In this document: piece after piece, positions 13,531 to 22,466 of the stretch
Layout: each line of letters starts with the position of its first letter
Numbering within the stretch: position 1 is the stretch's first letter
NCBI GenBank assembly: GCA_964418515.1
Contig: CAYQLK010000008.1
Span: forward strand, 1 to 31,958
Direction: 5' to 3'
DNA: 31,958 nucleotides
Origin: CAYQLK01 sp964418515
GTDB lineage: Bacteria > Patescibacteriota > Microgenomatia > CAYQLK01
Made by a program: the position numbers and the translations under genes
Notes under the pieces: model-generated
Databases searched by the model: none
The model's input: only the letters and a program-made list of their open reading frames with translations
Told to the model about the DNA's origin: nothing

Positions 13531-14601
13531 GTGATTTTTAAAGAGCGAGATTATCGACTTTGGCTGTCCACAGTTATGCCGAATAGTCCTGCGGCCTTGA
13601 GGGTATTGGTTAACAAGTTTGGAAGTGCTAAGTTAATATTTGAATCTAACGCAAAACATTTGGAAGAATTAGGTGTGAAGACGAGGGTTTGTGAGTTGAT
13701 TGCGAAAAGTTCACATGATATTTCAAAAATTAAAAAGGAGTTAGAGAAAAAGAATATTTGGTTTCTGGTATTAGGTGACGTGGGAATGCCTGAGATTTTT
13801 GATTGTTTTGATGATTTGCCATTTATTATTTATGGAATTGGATCGCAGTTGGCACTGGGGAGCGAGTATTCACTGGGAGTAGTAGGGTCGAGGAAAATGA
13901 CAGATTATGGTTTAGCGCAAACGAAAAGAATGTTGTCGGAATTATTGGAAGATTCAAGAATAACAATTATTTCAGGTATGGCAAGAGGAATTGATGCGGC
14001 TGCACATTGGGAAGCAATTAGTGCAGGTAATAAAACAATAGCAGTTTTGGGTAACGGGGTTGATGTTTGTTATCCAACGCAAAATAAAGTTTTGTATAAA
14101 AAAATAATTGAATCAGGATCAGTTATTATTTCTGAGTATTATCCAGGAACTCAGCCATTTTATGCTTATTTTCCACTGCGAAATCGAATTATTGCGGCTT
14201 TATCAAAAGCAGTTTTTGTTGTGGAAGCAGGAGTTGAGTCTGGTACGTTGATAACTGCTAGAGAGGCACTAAATTATGGGAAAAACTTGGGAGTTCTGCC
14301 TGGCAGGGTTGATATGCCAAATAGTTTGGGGGCATTAAGGTTAATAAAAGATGGGGCCGAGCCGATTATTAATCCTAGCGATTTGAGAGATATTTTGGGG
14401 ATGGATAGGGTGGTCGATAATAAAAATTTGGATTTGGAAACTTCGATAATTTTAAATTTCTTATCGGATGGTCCGAAACAATTTGACGAAATTCTTTATG
14501 GTACAGAGATTGATAAAAGAGAATTATTAGTTAAGATTGAAGAGCTAATTAATGATGGAAAAATTTTGGATTCGGGAACTGGATTTTATTCAAATATTTG
14601 A
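13531..14601 (+). CDS. dprA: DNA processing protein DprA
   Basis: A 356-residue protein that loads RecA onto incoming single-stranded DNA in natural transformation. The Rossmann-like core is clear: LGVVGSRKMTDYG (115-127), SGMARGIDAAAH (148-159), FPLRNRIIAALS and VVEAGVESGTLITA. A small C-terminal winged-helix-like region follows from about residue 300. An N-terminal helical region (1-100) is present. The start is GTG, 17 bp after the PBP2 stop, with no clear ribosome site. Competence proteins are widespread in CPR genomes. Confidence 0.95.
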   Translation: MIFKERDYRLWLSTVMPNSPAALRVLVNKFGSAKLIFESNAKHLEELGVKTRVCELIAKSSHDISKIKKELEKKNIWFLVLGDVGMPEIFDCFDDLPFIIYGIGSQLALGSEYSLGVVGSRKMTDYGLAQTKRMLSELLEDSRITIISGMARGIDAAAHWEAISAGNKTIAVLGNGVDVCYPTQNKVLYKKIIESGSVIISEYYPGTQPFYAYFPLRNRIIAALSKAVFVVEAGVESGTLITAREALNYGKNLGVLPGRVDMPNSLGALRLIKDGAEPIINPSDLRDILGMDRVVDNKNLDLETSIILNFLSDGPKQFDEILYGTEIDKRELLVKIEELINDGKILDSGTGFYSNI

Positions 14602-14676
14602 CTAACAAATTTCAAAAGCTTGACAGTTTATTGTAAAGTTATAGAAAGTTATCGTGTGAAAAGTATATTTATTTAG

Positions 14677-16671
14677 ATGATTAAAAATTTAGTAATTGTT
14701 GAATCTCCAACCAAAGCAAGAACATTAACAGCTTTTTTGGGAGCCAAATATCGCATTGAGGCTTCTAAGGGGCATATGCGTGATTTGCCAAAATCTGATT
14801 TGGGTGTTGATATGGAGAATAATTTTGAACCAAGATATATAGTTCCAAAAGCTAAACAAAAAGATGCAAACGCTTTAAAAAAATTGGCTCTTACAGCGGA
14901 AAATCTTTATTTAGCAACAGACCCTGACCGAGAAGGAGAAGCAATTGCGTGGCACTTAAGAGAGCTTTTTGGAAAGGACTTAATTGATAAAAAACCCAAA
15001 CGGGTGGTGTTTCATGAAATTACAAAAAGCGCTATTGAACACGCTTTTGAGACTCCAAGAGAAATTAATTATGACCTTGTTGACGCTCAACAAGCCAGAA
15101 GAGTTTTGGATCGAATAGTCGGATATAAAGTCTCTCCAGTTTTATGGAAAAAAATCAAAGGCGGATTGTCGGCAGGTCGTGTTCAATCAGTTGCTTTGAG
15201 GTTAGTTTGTGAAAGAGAACAAGAAATCAAAAAATTCGTACCGATTGAATACTGGACGATCAAGGTTTTGGTAAAAACCCCTAAAGGTGACGATTTTGAA
15301 ATTGAATTAGATAAGAAGAGTTCTAAAGCGATTACGGTTAGTAATGGTAAAGATGCGGATGAAATTGAAAAATCATTGCATGAGGGTAAATATATTGTGG
15401 ATAGGGTAACACAAAGAGAAACAAGTCAGCACCCTAAACCTCCATTTACAACATCAACTTTACAACAGGCTGCTTCTAATCGATTGGGTTACACGGCCAA
15501 AAAAACAATGTCGCTAGCGCAGAACTTGTACGAAGCAGGTTTGATTACTTACATGCGTACTGACTCGATGGCATTATCTCCAGAGGCGATAGAAAATATT
15601 AGAAAAGCCATATCCTCCAAATATTCTCCAGATTTGTTACCAGAAAAACCGAATTTTTATAAAAATAATTCCAAAGTTGCTCAGGAAGCTCATGAGGCAA
15701 TAAGAATTACTGATTTTGAAAAAACCGAAAAAGATGTGGCTGCAAAATTTACCCCACAACACGCTAAGCTTTTTGAACTCATTAGAAAAAGAACATTAGC
15801 TTCTCAAGCAAAAAGTGCAAAACTGTCTAGAACAGGAATTGTTGTCAAGAATGGAGATTATTCGCTCAAAGCCAGTGGGTTTCAGATTGTGTTTGATGGA
15901 TATAGAAGAATTTGGGGGGTTTCGGATGAAACTGATGTTATTTTGCCGATTGTTGAAAAAGAAGATTTGTTATTGGAACAAAAGATAAATAAAGAGCAAC
16001 ACTTTACAGAACCACCAGCAAGATATTCTGATGCGACTTTGGTTGCGGCATTGGAAAAAAATGGCATAGGTCGGCCGTCAACTTATGCACCGACAATTGC
16101 TACGCTTATGGAAAGGCTCTATGTTGAACGAATTGAGAAAAGGTTTATGCCGACAACTTTGGGGTTTACAGTTAACGATTTTATGGTGGAGAATTTTCCA
16201 AAGGTTGTTGATTATGACTTTACGGCAAAGCTTGAAAATTCACTCGACGATGTCGCAAACGGTAACGAAAAATGGCAGCCAGTGGTGGAGCAATATTGGA
16301 AACCACTGGAAGCAGAAATTACAAAAGCAGAGACTGATGCTAAGAGAATAAAAATTGAGCCAGAAAAAACTGATCAAAAATGTGAGAAGTGCGGGAAAGA
16401 TATGGTTATCAGACAGGGACGATTTGGCAAATTTATTGCCTGTTCAGGATATCCAGAATGTAAGAACACTAAACCGCTTGTTGAAGAATCAACTATTGAT
16501 TGTCCAACATGTAAAGAAGGTAAGGTTGTGACAAAAAGAACAAGAAAAGGCAGAACTTTTTGGGGGTGTAGCAGGTATCCAGATTGTGAATATGCCAGTT
16601 GGACTAATCCGGTTCCCAAAAAAGATGATGAAGAGTCGGAATCTGCTAAAGAGGAAAAACAGGAAGATTGA
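14677..16671 (+). CDS. topA: DNA topoisomerase I
   Basis: A 664-residue type IA topoisomerase that relaxes negative supercoils. The Toprim domain starts LVIVESPTKA and has TDPDREGE (D82, D84, E86) for Mg2+. The catalytic tyrosine is Y292 in GLITYMRTDS. Two C-terminal zinc ribbons are visible, each with two Cys pairs (about residues 569-598 and 610-640, with CSGYPEC and CSRYPDC). This is fewer than the three or more in E. coli TopA. An acidic/Lys-rich tail ends the protein. The dprA-topA order is common in bacteria. Confidence 0.97.
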   Translation: MIKNLVIVESPTKARTLTAFLGAKYRIEASKGHMRDLPKSDLGVDMENNFEPRYIVPKAKQKDANALKKLALTAENLYLATDPDREGEAIAWHLRELFGKDLIDKKPKRVVFHEITKSAIEHAFETPREINYDLVDAQQARRVLDRIVGYKVSPVLWKKIKGGLSAGRVQSVALRLVCEREQEIKKFVPIEYWTIKVLVKTPKGDDFEIELDKKSSKAITVSNGKDADEIEKSLHEGKYIVDRVTQRETSQHPKPPFTTSTLQQAASNRLGYTAKKTMSLAQNLYEAGLITYMRTDSMALSPEAIENIRKAISSKYSPDLLPEKPNFYKNNSKVAQEAHEAIRITDFEKTEKDVAAKFTPQHAKLFELIRKRTLASQAKSAKLSRTGIVVKNGDYSLKASGFQIVFDGYRRIWGVSDETDVILPIVEKEDLLLEQKINKEQHFTEPPARYSDATLVAALEKNGIGRPSTYAPTIATLMERLYVERIEKRFMPTTLGFTVNDFMVENFPKVVDYDFTAKLENSLDDVANGNEKWQPVVEQYWKPLEAEITKAETDAKRIKIEPEKTDQKCEKCGKDMVIRQGRFGKFIACSGYPECKNTKPLVEESTIDCPTCKEGKVVTKRTRKGRTFWGCSRYPDCEYASWTNPVPKKDDEESESAKEEKQED

Positions 16672-16739
16672 AGTTTGTCGGGTTTTTTGATTAGATAGTC
16701 GTTATCGGATTTGCTGCTCCATTTCCCAAAATATTTTTT

Positions 16740-17645
16740 ATGAATGCTTTTGAACGAGAAAAACATGATGCTGGTGGATCCCAAGCTAGGTTTGACTTTG
16801 ACTTGGCAACCAAAACCAAAGACGAAATAGCTGAATATCATCCAACATTTGAAGCGTACCCTCAAGTTTTGCCGGACTGGCTAAAATTATTAAGAGACGA
16901 GCCGCTTGGCGGTTATCCACCGGAATTACGAAAAGCCTTGGGTTTACCAGAATATTTTGTTGGTTCGCAGATTGAAGGGTGGGATTTGTTACGGTTAATT
17001 GCAAAGAAAGAAATGATAATTGATCCTCTTCCAAAGTCATTTTATGATTTTGATGTGTCTGTTGAGGCGTTAAGAGCAGATATGCGCCAATGGGCAAATA
17101 GACATGGTAAGCTTTTGACCGAAGAGGATCTTAATAGAATGGTGCGAGCAGAAATGGAAAGATTTTCAGCTAATGATTTAAGGGAGCTTGGTGCATGTAA
17201 GGTGGACTTACATATGGGAACAAAGTATCAACACTACGCAAGAACCAATGTATCTTCTGTTCGTATTGGAGAACCACTTCCTTTAGGAATTTTGATTGAA
17301 GGCGAATTAACTCCTTCTGATCAATTAATTTTGCAGACAGGTGAGCTTATCAATGCCTCAACTGTTGAGTATTTGTTATTACCAGATTATATGCGAGGCT
17401 CGATGGATGGTAGATCTGGTAATGCTAGAAAAGGATTGGTTGTAGAAACAGCTTCACTATTTGATCCTGGTTTCGAGGGTAATGGGACTATGGAGTTATC
17501 TAACTTGGGTCCAGTACCAATAGATATTCGATCAGGTGATACTATATGTGCGATGGATTTTTTGTTACTTTCCTCACCTGCAAAACATCCATATCGGGGT
17601 AAATTTTATAGACAACAAAAACCACAAGGAGGTAGAAATGAATAA
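16740..17645 (+). CDS. dCTP deaminase-like protein with N-terminal extension
   Basis: A 301-residue member of the dUTPase/dCTP deaminase superfamily; canonical Dcd is about 190 residues. The core runs from about residue 80 (WDLLRLIAKKEMIIDP) to the end. Residues matching E. coli Dcd S111, R115 and E138 are present as S226 and R230 in GRSGNAR and E252 in GTMELSN, so deamination of dCTP to dUTP is plausible. Residues 1-78 are an extension I do not recognise, and about 45 extra residues lie near 105-150. It overlaps the dUTPase gene by 8 bp and starts the dTMP operon. Confidence 0.8.
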   Translation: MNAFEREKHDAGGSQARFDFDLATKTKDEIAEYHPTFEAYPQVLPDWLKLLRDEPLGGYPPELRKALGLPEYFVGSQIEGWDLLRLIAKKEMIIDPLPKSFYDFDVSVEALRADMRQWANRHGKLLTEEDLNRMVRAEMERFSANDLRELGACKVDLHMGTKYQHYARTNVSSVRIGEPLPLGILIEGELTPSDQLILQTGELINASTVEYLLLPDYMRGSMDGRSGNARKGLVVETASLFDPGFEGNGTMELSNLGPVPIDIRSGDTICAMDFLLLSSPAKHPYRGKFYRQQKPQGGRNE

Positions 17646-18114
17646 CGAAAAAGAGTCGGGATTTGTCCATGTAGATGTTGGATTTAATCCATTAAGAGAA
17701 GATATTAAACCTCCAGAATATAAAACAGAAGGGGCTGTTGGATTTGATTTTGAAGCGAGTGAGCGAGTGGAAATTCAACCAAGAGAAATTAAGTTAATAC
17801 CAACTGGGATTGTGTTTGAAATACCAGAGGGATATTTTTTGGCAATTGTGCCAAGGTCTTCGACGCCGAAAAAATTTGGTGTAGATATGCCTCATTCAAT
17901 TGGAGTAATAGATGTCGATTACTCTGGACCAGAAGATCAAGTGTATGTTCAGGTTAGGAATTTTACTGATGAGGTTCTGATAATAAATGCGGGTGACAGG
18001 GTGGCTCAAGGATTAATTATTCCTGTGGTAAAAGCTAATTTTGTGAAACGAGATTTAAGTGGTAATCAAACTAGGGGAGGATTTGGAACTACAGGGAAAG
18101 GCAGTACATCATAA
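17638..18114 (+). CDS. dut: Deoxyuridine triphosphatase (dUTPase)
   Basis: A 158-residue trimeric-type dUTPase that turns dUTP into dUMP and pyrophosphate, keeping uracil out of DNA and feeding dTMP synthesis. The five motifs are in order: AVGFDFEAS (33-41), PRSS (72-75), IGVIDVDYSG (88-97), GDRVAQGLI (119-127) and RGGFGTTGKGS (146-156). The start ATG at 17638 is chosen over an upstream in-frame start because an AAGGAGG Shine-Dalgarno lies just before it and the upstream frame overlaps the previous gene. Motif 2 has Pro for the usual Gly. Confidence 0.95.
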   Translation: MNNEKESGFVHVDVGFNPLREDIKPPEYKTEGAVGFDFEASERVEIQPREIKLIPTGIVFEIPEGYFLAIVPRSSTPKKFGVDMPHSIGVIDVDYSGPEDQVYVQVRNFTDEVLIINAGDRVAQGLIIPVVKANFVKRDLSGNQTRGGFGTTGKGSTS

Positions 18115-18753
18115 ATGATGCTAGAACGAGAAAAAGGTAACTTTTTTGTTAGTTTTGAAGGACCAGATGGTTCTGGTAAATCGACTCAGGTTAAGTTAAT
18201 TGCAGATTGGTTTAATGATAATGGTCAGGAAACAAAAGTTTTTCGTGAACCTGGTAGTACTAAGGCAGGCGAAAGAGTTAGGGAGATGGTTTTGGGTACC
18301 AAGCTTACACCTGTAGCACAGCTTTTTGGGTTTAATATTGCCAGAGCACAGTTTGTCGCTGAACAATTAAAGCCGACATTGGAAGCAGGATTTAACGTGA
18401 TAAATGATCGTTTTACAGCGAGTACTTGGGTGTTTCAGGGCTATATGGGTGGAGTAGATTTGGATATGGTGGAGATGGTTAATGCACAAGCGACTGATGG
18501 GTTAAAACCTGATTTTAATTTTTTGGTTGATGTTTCGGTCGATGTTGCAATGGCAAGAATGCAGGGTGAAGGTCGAGTTAAAGATGTATTTGAGAATGTA
18601 GATTTAGCCAAAAAAGAGCGAATAAGACAAGGTTATTTGGAGTATGCAAGAATCAATTCTGATGAGTGGTGTGTTGTCGATGGGGGTCAGAATATGGAGG
18701 AAGTGACGAGAGTAATTAAGGAAACAATGAAAGATTTAGGTTTTTATAAATAG
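18115..18753 (+). CDS. tmk: Thymidylate kinase
   Basis: A 212-residue P-loop kinase that phosphorylates dTMP to dTDP. The P-loop EGPDGSGKST is at residues 14-23, REPGST follows as the substrate-binding segment, and NDRFTASTWVFQG corresponds to the DRY/QG motif (DRF here). It begins immediately after the dut stop codon; a second ATG one codon on is an alternative. Its place between dut and thyX fits the dUMP to dTMP to dTDP route. Confidence 0.93.
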   Translation: MMLEREKGNFFVSFEGPDGSGKSTQVKLIADWFNDNGQETKVFREPGSTKAGERVREMVLGTKLTPVAQLFGFNIARAQFVAEQLKPTLEAGFNVINDRFTASTWVFQGYMGGVDLDMVEMVNAQATDGLKPDFNFLVDVSVDVAMARMQGEGRVKDVFENVDLAKKERIRQGYLEYARINSDEWCVVDGGQNMEEVTRVIKETMKDLGFYK

Positions 18754-18765
18754 GAAAAAATATTT

Positions 18766-20544
18766 ATGAGTGAAGTATTAAAACTTAAAGGCCGAGAGCC
18801 CGTAATTGGTGAATCAAACGAAATTAACCAAGTAGAAGCTTGGGCACCTACGTATACAGCTGAGCAGTGGGATGAGGCGCAGCGAGAATTGTTAACCCCG
18901 TTTTTTAGTAATCTGGATGGTGCGGTTTATGTGATTAAAAATATGCCGGAGGAAGTTGTGGCGGCTATTTCTTCAAGAGTTTCGAGGGCTGAACCGTCAA
19001 TCAGACGGGTTTTTTGGAATGAGTATATTCAACCTATATTGGCTGCAGGTGGTGATGATGGTGCTGAAATGATTAGATCGATACAGCATTTAAATAGTGG
19101 CGGGATGGAAAGAGTAGCTAACAGTGAGAGAGCAAGAACTTTTTTTAGAACTTGGCTAGCAGAATATGGCGACGACTCAATTGCAGAAATGGGTAATTTG
19201 CATCTGGGAATTGAGGGAATTAGCCAAATTGCGGTTAAAGAAGTTGAAGATGTAAGAATTGGACTGTCTCCAATTGAAAAATCCAGTCGTTATGTGAGGT
19301 TTGGTCAACAAGTTGATGGGAAATATCAGTATGTTGTTCCAGATGAAATAGCCAAGCTTGGACCACCATTAAGAATGGAACAGGATGGTTCGGAAATGTA
19401 TCTTGAATTAGTGGACTTACTTTATGAAACATATGTTGAGCAAAATCCAGTTTTGGCCGAGAGATTAAAATCTTTGTTTCCTAAAGGAGAAGATGAGAGT
19501 CAGGCAGTTTGGCGTAATACTTTAAGAGCAAAAGCCTTCGATGTGTTGAGAGCTTATTTAGTTGGGGCGACACAAACAACAGTGGCAGTATCTGCTAATG
19601 CCAGGGCTTTGGAAGGATTAGTAAACAGATTGTACGCGTCAAAACTTACAGAACTGCGATGGTTAGGTAAACAGATTCATCAAGAGGTTAAAAAAGTAAC
19701 CCCGTCACTACTGACTAGGCCTGGAACAATAAGAGGTCAACAACAGCAGATTTATCTCGAAAACCTTGATAACACAGCGGAATATTGGGCAGAAGAGGTT
19801 ATGGATACATTAGAAATTGGTCAGGATCAAGCCTCTGTTGAATTAATAGATGTTGAGGATGAAGCTCAAGCTCAGATAAAGTTGGTAGCGCAACTAATGT
19901 ACAAAAAGACATCTGGAGTAACCTTAAAACAGCTCAGACAAGCTGCTACTGAGATGGGTGAAGAAAAAAGAAAAAAGTTAATTGACAGCTTTTTGAGTTT
20001 ACGAAAAATCAGGCAAAATAAAGTGCCTAGAGCATTTGAGGAGGTTACTTATAAGTTTGAACTTACGGGTAATTTTGGAATGTATCGTGACCTACAAAGA
20101 CATAGGATGAATAGTCCTGAAAGACAGATTTTTACGACAGAGTTAGGAGTCGATATTCCACAAGATATAATTGATGCGGGACTAGAAGATCAATTTGTTG
20201 AGTTGATGCAAGAGGCTAATGATGTAAGGGTGAGATTAATGGAAGCAGGTGCGACAGCTGAAGAGGCTCAATATATTGTGCCATACGCTTCAAAAGTCAG
20301 ATGGGCAGTTAGGATGAGTTTGAGGGAATTATATTGGATATGTGAGTTGAGAAGTGGTATGCAGGGACACCCTGATTATCGAAAGATGGCTCAAGAGATG
20401 TTTGAAAAAGTAAGAGCAGTTCATCCCAGTTTGGTTGAAAAAATGATGGTTGATATGAATGATTACGATTTGGCTAGAAGAGAATCTGAAAAAAGAACTG
20501 AACAAAAACTTTCCGTCTTGACGGGAGACGTGAAATTAGATTAG
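18766..20544 (+). CDS. Double-length ThyX-like flavin-dependent thymidylate synthase
   Basis: A 592-residue protein, over twice the usual ThyX length (about 220-250). ThyX makes dTMP from dUMP using FAD and methylene-THF. Each half has ThyX features. The N-terminal half has YGDDSIAEMGNLHLGIEGISQIA (abridged) followed by SPIEKSSRY at 168-176, matching the SxNExSxRY end of the signature, then an NARALEGLVNRL helix. The C-terminal half has RDLQRHRMNSPERQ with R445-H446-R447, matching the RHR start, then MSLRELYWICELR and QGHPDYR. The signature RHRxxSxNExSxRY is thus divided between halves. It ends the dcd-like/dut/tmk operon. Activity is inferred, not certain. Confidence 0.8.
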   Translation: MSEVLKLKGREPVIGESNEINQVEAWAPTYTAEQWDEAQRELLTPFFSNLDGAVYVIKNMPEEVVAAISSRVSRAEPSIRRVFWNEYIQPILAAGGDDGAEMIRSIQHLNSGGMERVANSERARTFFRTWLAEYGDDSIAEMGNLHLGIEGISQIAVKEVEDVRIGLSPIEKSSRYVRFGQQVDGKYQYVVPDEIAKLGPPLRMEQDGSEMYLELVDLLYETYVEQNPVLAERLKSLFPKGEDESQAVWRNTLRAKAFDVLRAYLVGATQTTVAVSANARALEGLVNRLYASKLTELRWLGKQIHQEVKKVTPSLLTRPGTIRGQQQQIYLENLDNTAEYWAEEVMDTLEIGQDQASVELIDVEDEAQAQIKLVAQLMYKKTSGVTLKQLRQAATEMGEEKRKKLIDSFLSLRKIRQNKVPRAFEEVTYKFELTGNFGMYRDLQRHRMNSPERQIFTTELGVDIPQDIIDAGLEDQFVELMQEANDVRVRLMEAGATAEEAQYIVPYASKVRWAVRMSLRELYWICELRSGMQGHPDYRKMAQEMFEKVRAVHPSLVEKMMVDMNDYDLARRESEKRTEQKLSVLTGDVKLD

Positions 20545-20636
20545 TATTTGAGCCTGTTATAAATAAATCACACTCGAGTCTTGTATTCTCCTAACTACAT
20601 ATTGGCTCGGGGAGGTAAAAAAGGAGATAAAAATAA

Positions 20637-21401
20637 ATGTCAGACACAAAAACAACTGCTGCAGTTAGCGAGCAGGAAATAAGCTTAGAAGATTTGCTAG
20701 AGGCTGGAGTTCACTTCGGTCATCAAGTGCGCCGTTGGAATCCTCAAATGGCTCAATATATTTATGGCGCCCGTCAGGGTGTTCACGTTATTGATTTAGG
20801 AGCTTCCTTGGAAGGTCTTAAAAAAGCAATGGAATTCGCTGAAAAAATTGGTAGTGAAGGTAAAACTATTGTTTTTGTCGGTACCAAAAAACAAGCTCAA
20901 GATATTGTCAAAACAGAAGCTACTTCGGTAGGTGCAAGCTATATGACCGAGCGCTGGATTGGTGGAATTTTGACTAACTGGGATGAAGTTTATAAAAATA
21001 TTAAAAAACTTCGCAAACTTAAGGTTCAAAAAGAAGAAGGCGAGTTTAAAAAATTAACCAAAAAAGAACAGTTGTTTATTGATAGAGAAATCGAGGGATT
21101 GACTCGTTCTTATGGGGGAGTTGAAACTTTGGACAAAATTCCAGATGCGGTTTTTGTTAGTGACGCTCATCGCGAAACTATCTCTATGAAAGAGGCTAAC
21201 AGGATGAATGTTCCAGTGATTGCTATTTGTGACACTAATTCTGATGTTAGATTAGTTAGTTATCCGATTCCCGGTAACGATGATGCAATAAAGTCCTTAA
21301 AGATTCTTACTTCGAAAGTAGCAAGAGCTTATGGTCAGGGAAAAATGCAATTTGAAAAAAATAAAGCTAAAGTAGCTGCAAGTCAAAAAAAGGAGGAATA
21401 A
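20637..21401 (+). CDS. rpsB: 30S ribosomal protein uS2
   Basis: A 254-residue protein with the S2 core: EDLLEAGVHFGHQVRRWNPQMAQYIYG near the N-terminus, and PDAVFVSDAHRETISMKEANRMNVPVIAICDTNSD (abridged here to its recognisable parts) in the second half. A charged Lys-rich tail ends it. An AAGGAG site lies about 8 nt before the ATG. The 92-bp upstream spacer has no promoter I can define. It heads the conserved rpsB-tsf-frr block. Confidence 0.97.
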   Translation: MSDTKTTAAVSEQEISLEDLLEAGVHFGHQVRRWNPQMAQYIYGARQGVHVIDLGASLEGLKKAMEFAEKIGSEGKTIVFVGTKKQAQDIVKTEATSVGASYMTERWIGGILTNWDEVYKNIKKLRKLKVQKEEGEFKKLTKKEQLFIDREIEGLTRSYGGVETLDKIPDAVFVSDAHRETISMKEANRMNVPVIAICDTNSDVRLVSYPIPGNDDAIKSLKILTSKVARAYGQGKMQFEKNKAKVAASQKKEE

Positions 21402-21402
21402 A

Positions 21403-21864
21403 ATGAGTGATTATTCTGTTAGTGATCTAAAAGCAATCAGAGAAGCAACTGGAGCTGGTGTTGCGGAAATCAGACAAGCTCTAATTGACTCTAGTGGAGA
21501 TGTTGAAAAAGCCAAAGGAATTTTAAAAGAAAAAGGTTTGTCAAAAGCTGACAAAAAGAGTGACAGAACAACTAACCAAGGTGTTGTTGAAACATACAAA
21601 CATATGGGAGGGAAAGTTTCAGTTATTGTTGAAATTTTGTGTGAGACCGATTTTGTGGCTCGAACTGAGGATTTTCAAGAATTAGCTCGTGAAGTTGCGA
21701 TGCAAGTTGCGGCCATGAATCCAAAAGACAAAAAGGAGCTTTTGGCTCAAGCATATATTCGTGATTCGGCACAAACGATTGAAGAACTGGTCAAGGCAAA
21801 GATTGCCAAGCTTGGAGAAAATATCCAAATTGGTAAGTTTGCTAGAATTGCACTTGGAGAGTAA
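21403..21864 (+). CDS. tsf: Elongation factor Ts, short form
   Basis: A 153-residue nucleotide exchange factor for EF-Tu; E. coli EF-Ts has 283 residues. The N-terminal UBA-like domain (TGAGVAEIRQALIDSSGD) is complete, and the EF-Tu-contact motif TDFVAR is at residues 76-81. One core subdomain follows, ending in NIQIGKFARIALGE. The second core subdomain, coiled coil and C-terminal module are absent. An AAGGAGG ribosome site lies at the end of rpsB, 1 bp before the next start. A 21-nt AT-rich inverted repeat overlaps the stop codon. Confidence 0.95.
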   Translation: MSDYSVSDLKAIREATGAGVAEIRQALIDSSGDVEKAKGILKEKGLSKADKKSDRTTNQGVVETYKHMGGKVSVIVEILCETDFVARTEDFQELAREVAMQVAAMNPKDKKELLAQAYIRDSAQTIEELVKAKIAKLGENIQIGKFARIALGE

Positions 21865-21916
21865 TACTTTTTTAAAGAGTATTGGTTTAGGGGTTTTAGC
21901 TATACAATAATTAATA

Positions 21917-22465
21917 ATGAACGAACAGGAATATAAAGAAAAATTTGACTTAGCGATTAACCATCTTAAGGTTGAACTTGGTCAAATTAGAACAGGCAGA
22001 GCTACTCCAAGTTTAGTCGAAAATATCAAAATTAATGTTTATGATACTTACATGCCAATTGTGGAATTGGCGACTGTGTCGGTGACTGACCCAAGATCAC
22101 TTTTGATTTCGCCTTGGGATAAAACAATCGTTGAAAAGGTTGCCAAAGGAATTATCGATGCGGGAACAGGTTTATCAGCTGCGGTTGATGGAGAAAATAT
22201 TAGAATTAATATTCCCCCTTTAACACAAGAGAGGCGAGAAGAATTTACAAAAATTGTTGCGCAAAAATCAGAAACAGCAAAAGTAGCCATTCGACAAATA
22301 AGGCATGATTTTGTGGAAAGAATTCGTAAACAAAAAGACGACGGAGAAATTAGTGTTGATGATGAGAAAAGATTACACGAAAAGCTAGACGAGGTTGTGG
22401 GTTCTTATAATAATCAAATTGATGAGTTGAGGGATGCCAAGTCAGAGGAGTTAATGACAGTATAG
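21917..22465 (+). CDS. frr: Ribosome recycling factor
   Basis: A 182-residue protein of normal RRF length that splits post-termination ribosomes with EF-G. The conserved start LKVELGQIRTGRATPSLVENI and the central SVTDPRSLLISPWDK and INIPPLTQERREEF segments are clear. pyrH, often between tsf and frr, is absent. A 52-bp spacer precedes it, containing TATACAAT about 13 bp before the ATG as a possible extra promoter. Confidence 0.97.
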   Translation: MNEQEYKEKFDLAINHLKVELGQIRTGRATPSLVENIKINVYDTYMPIVELATVSVTDPRSLLISPWDKTIVEKVAKGIIDAGTGLSAAVDGENIRINIPPLTQERREEFTKIVAQKSETAKVAIRQIRHDFVERIRKQKDDGEISVDDEKRLHEKLDEVVGSYNNQIDELRDAKSEELMTV

Positions 22466-22466
22466 T

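Noticed and set aside
14620..14645. TTGACA followed by TATAGA upstream of topA
   Set aside because: The spacer is 14 bp, too short for a standard promoter.
17536..17637. Upstream in-frame extension of dut
   Set aside because: It overlaps the dCTP deaminase-like gene; the AAGGAGG site and family alignment place the start at 17638.
21863..21883. AT-rich inverted repeat at the tsf stop as a terminator
   Set aside because: It has no G-C-rich stem and no following T run, and frr follows in the same unit.
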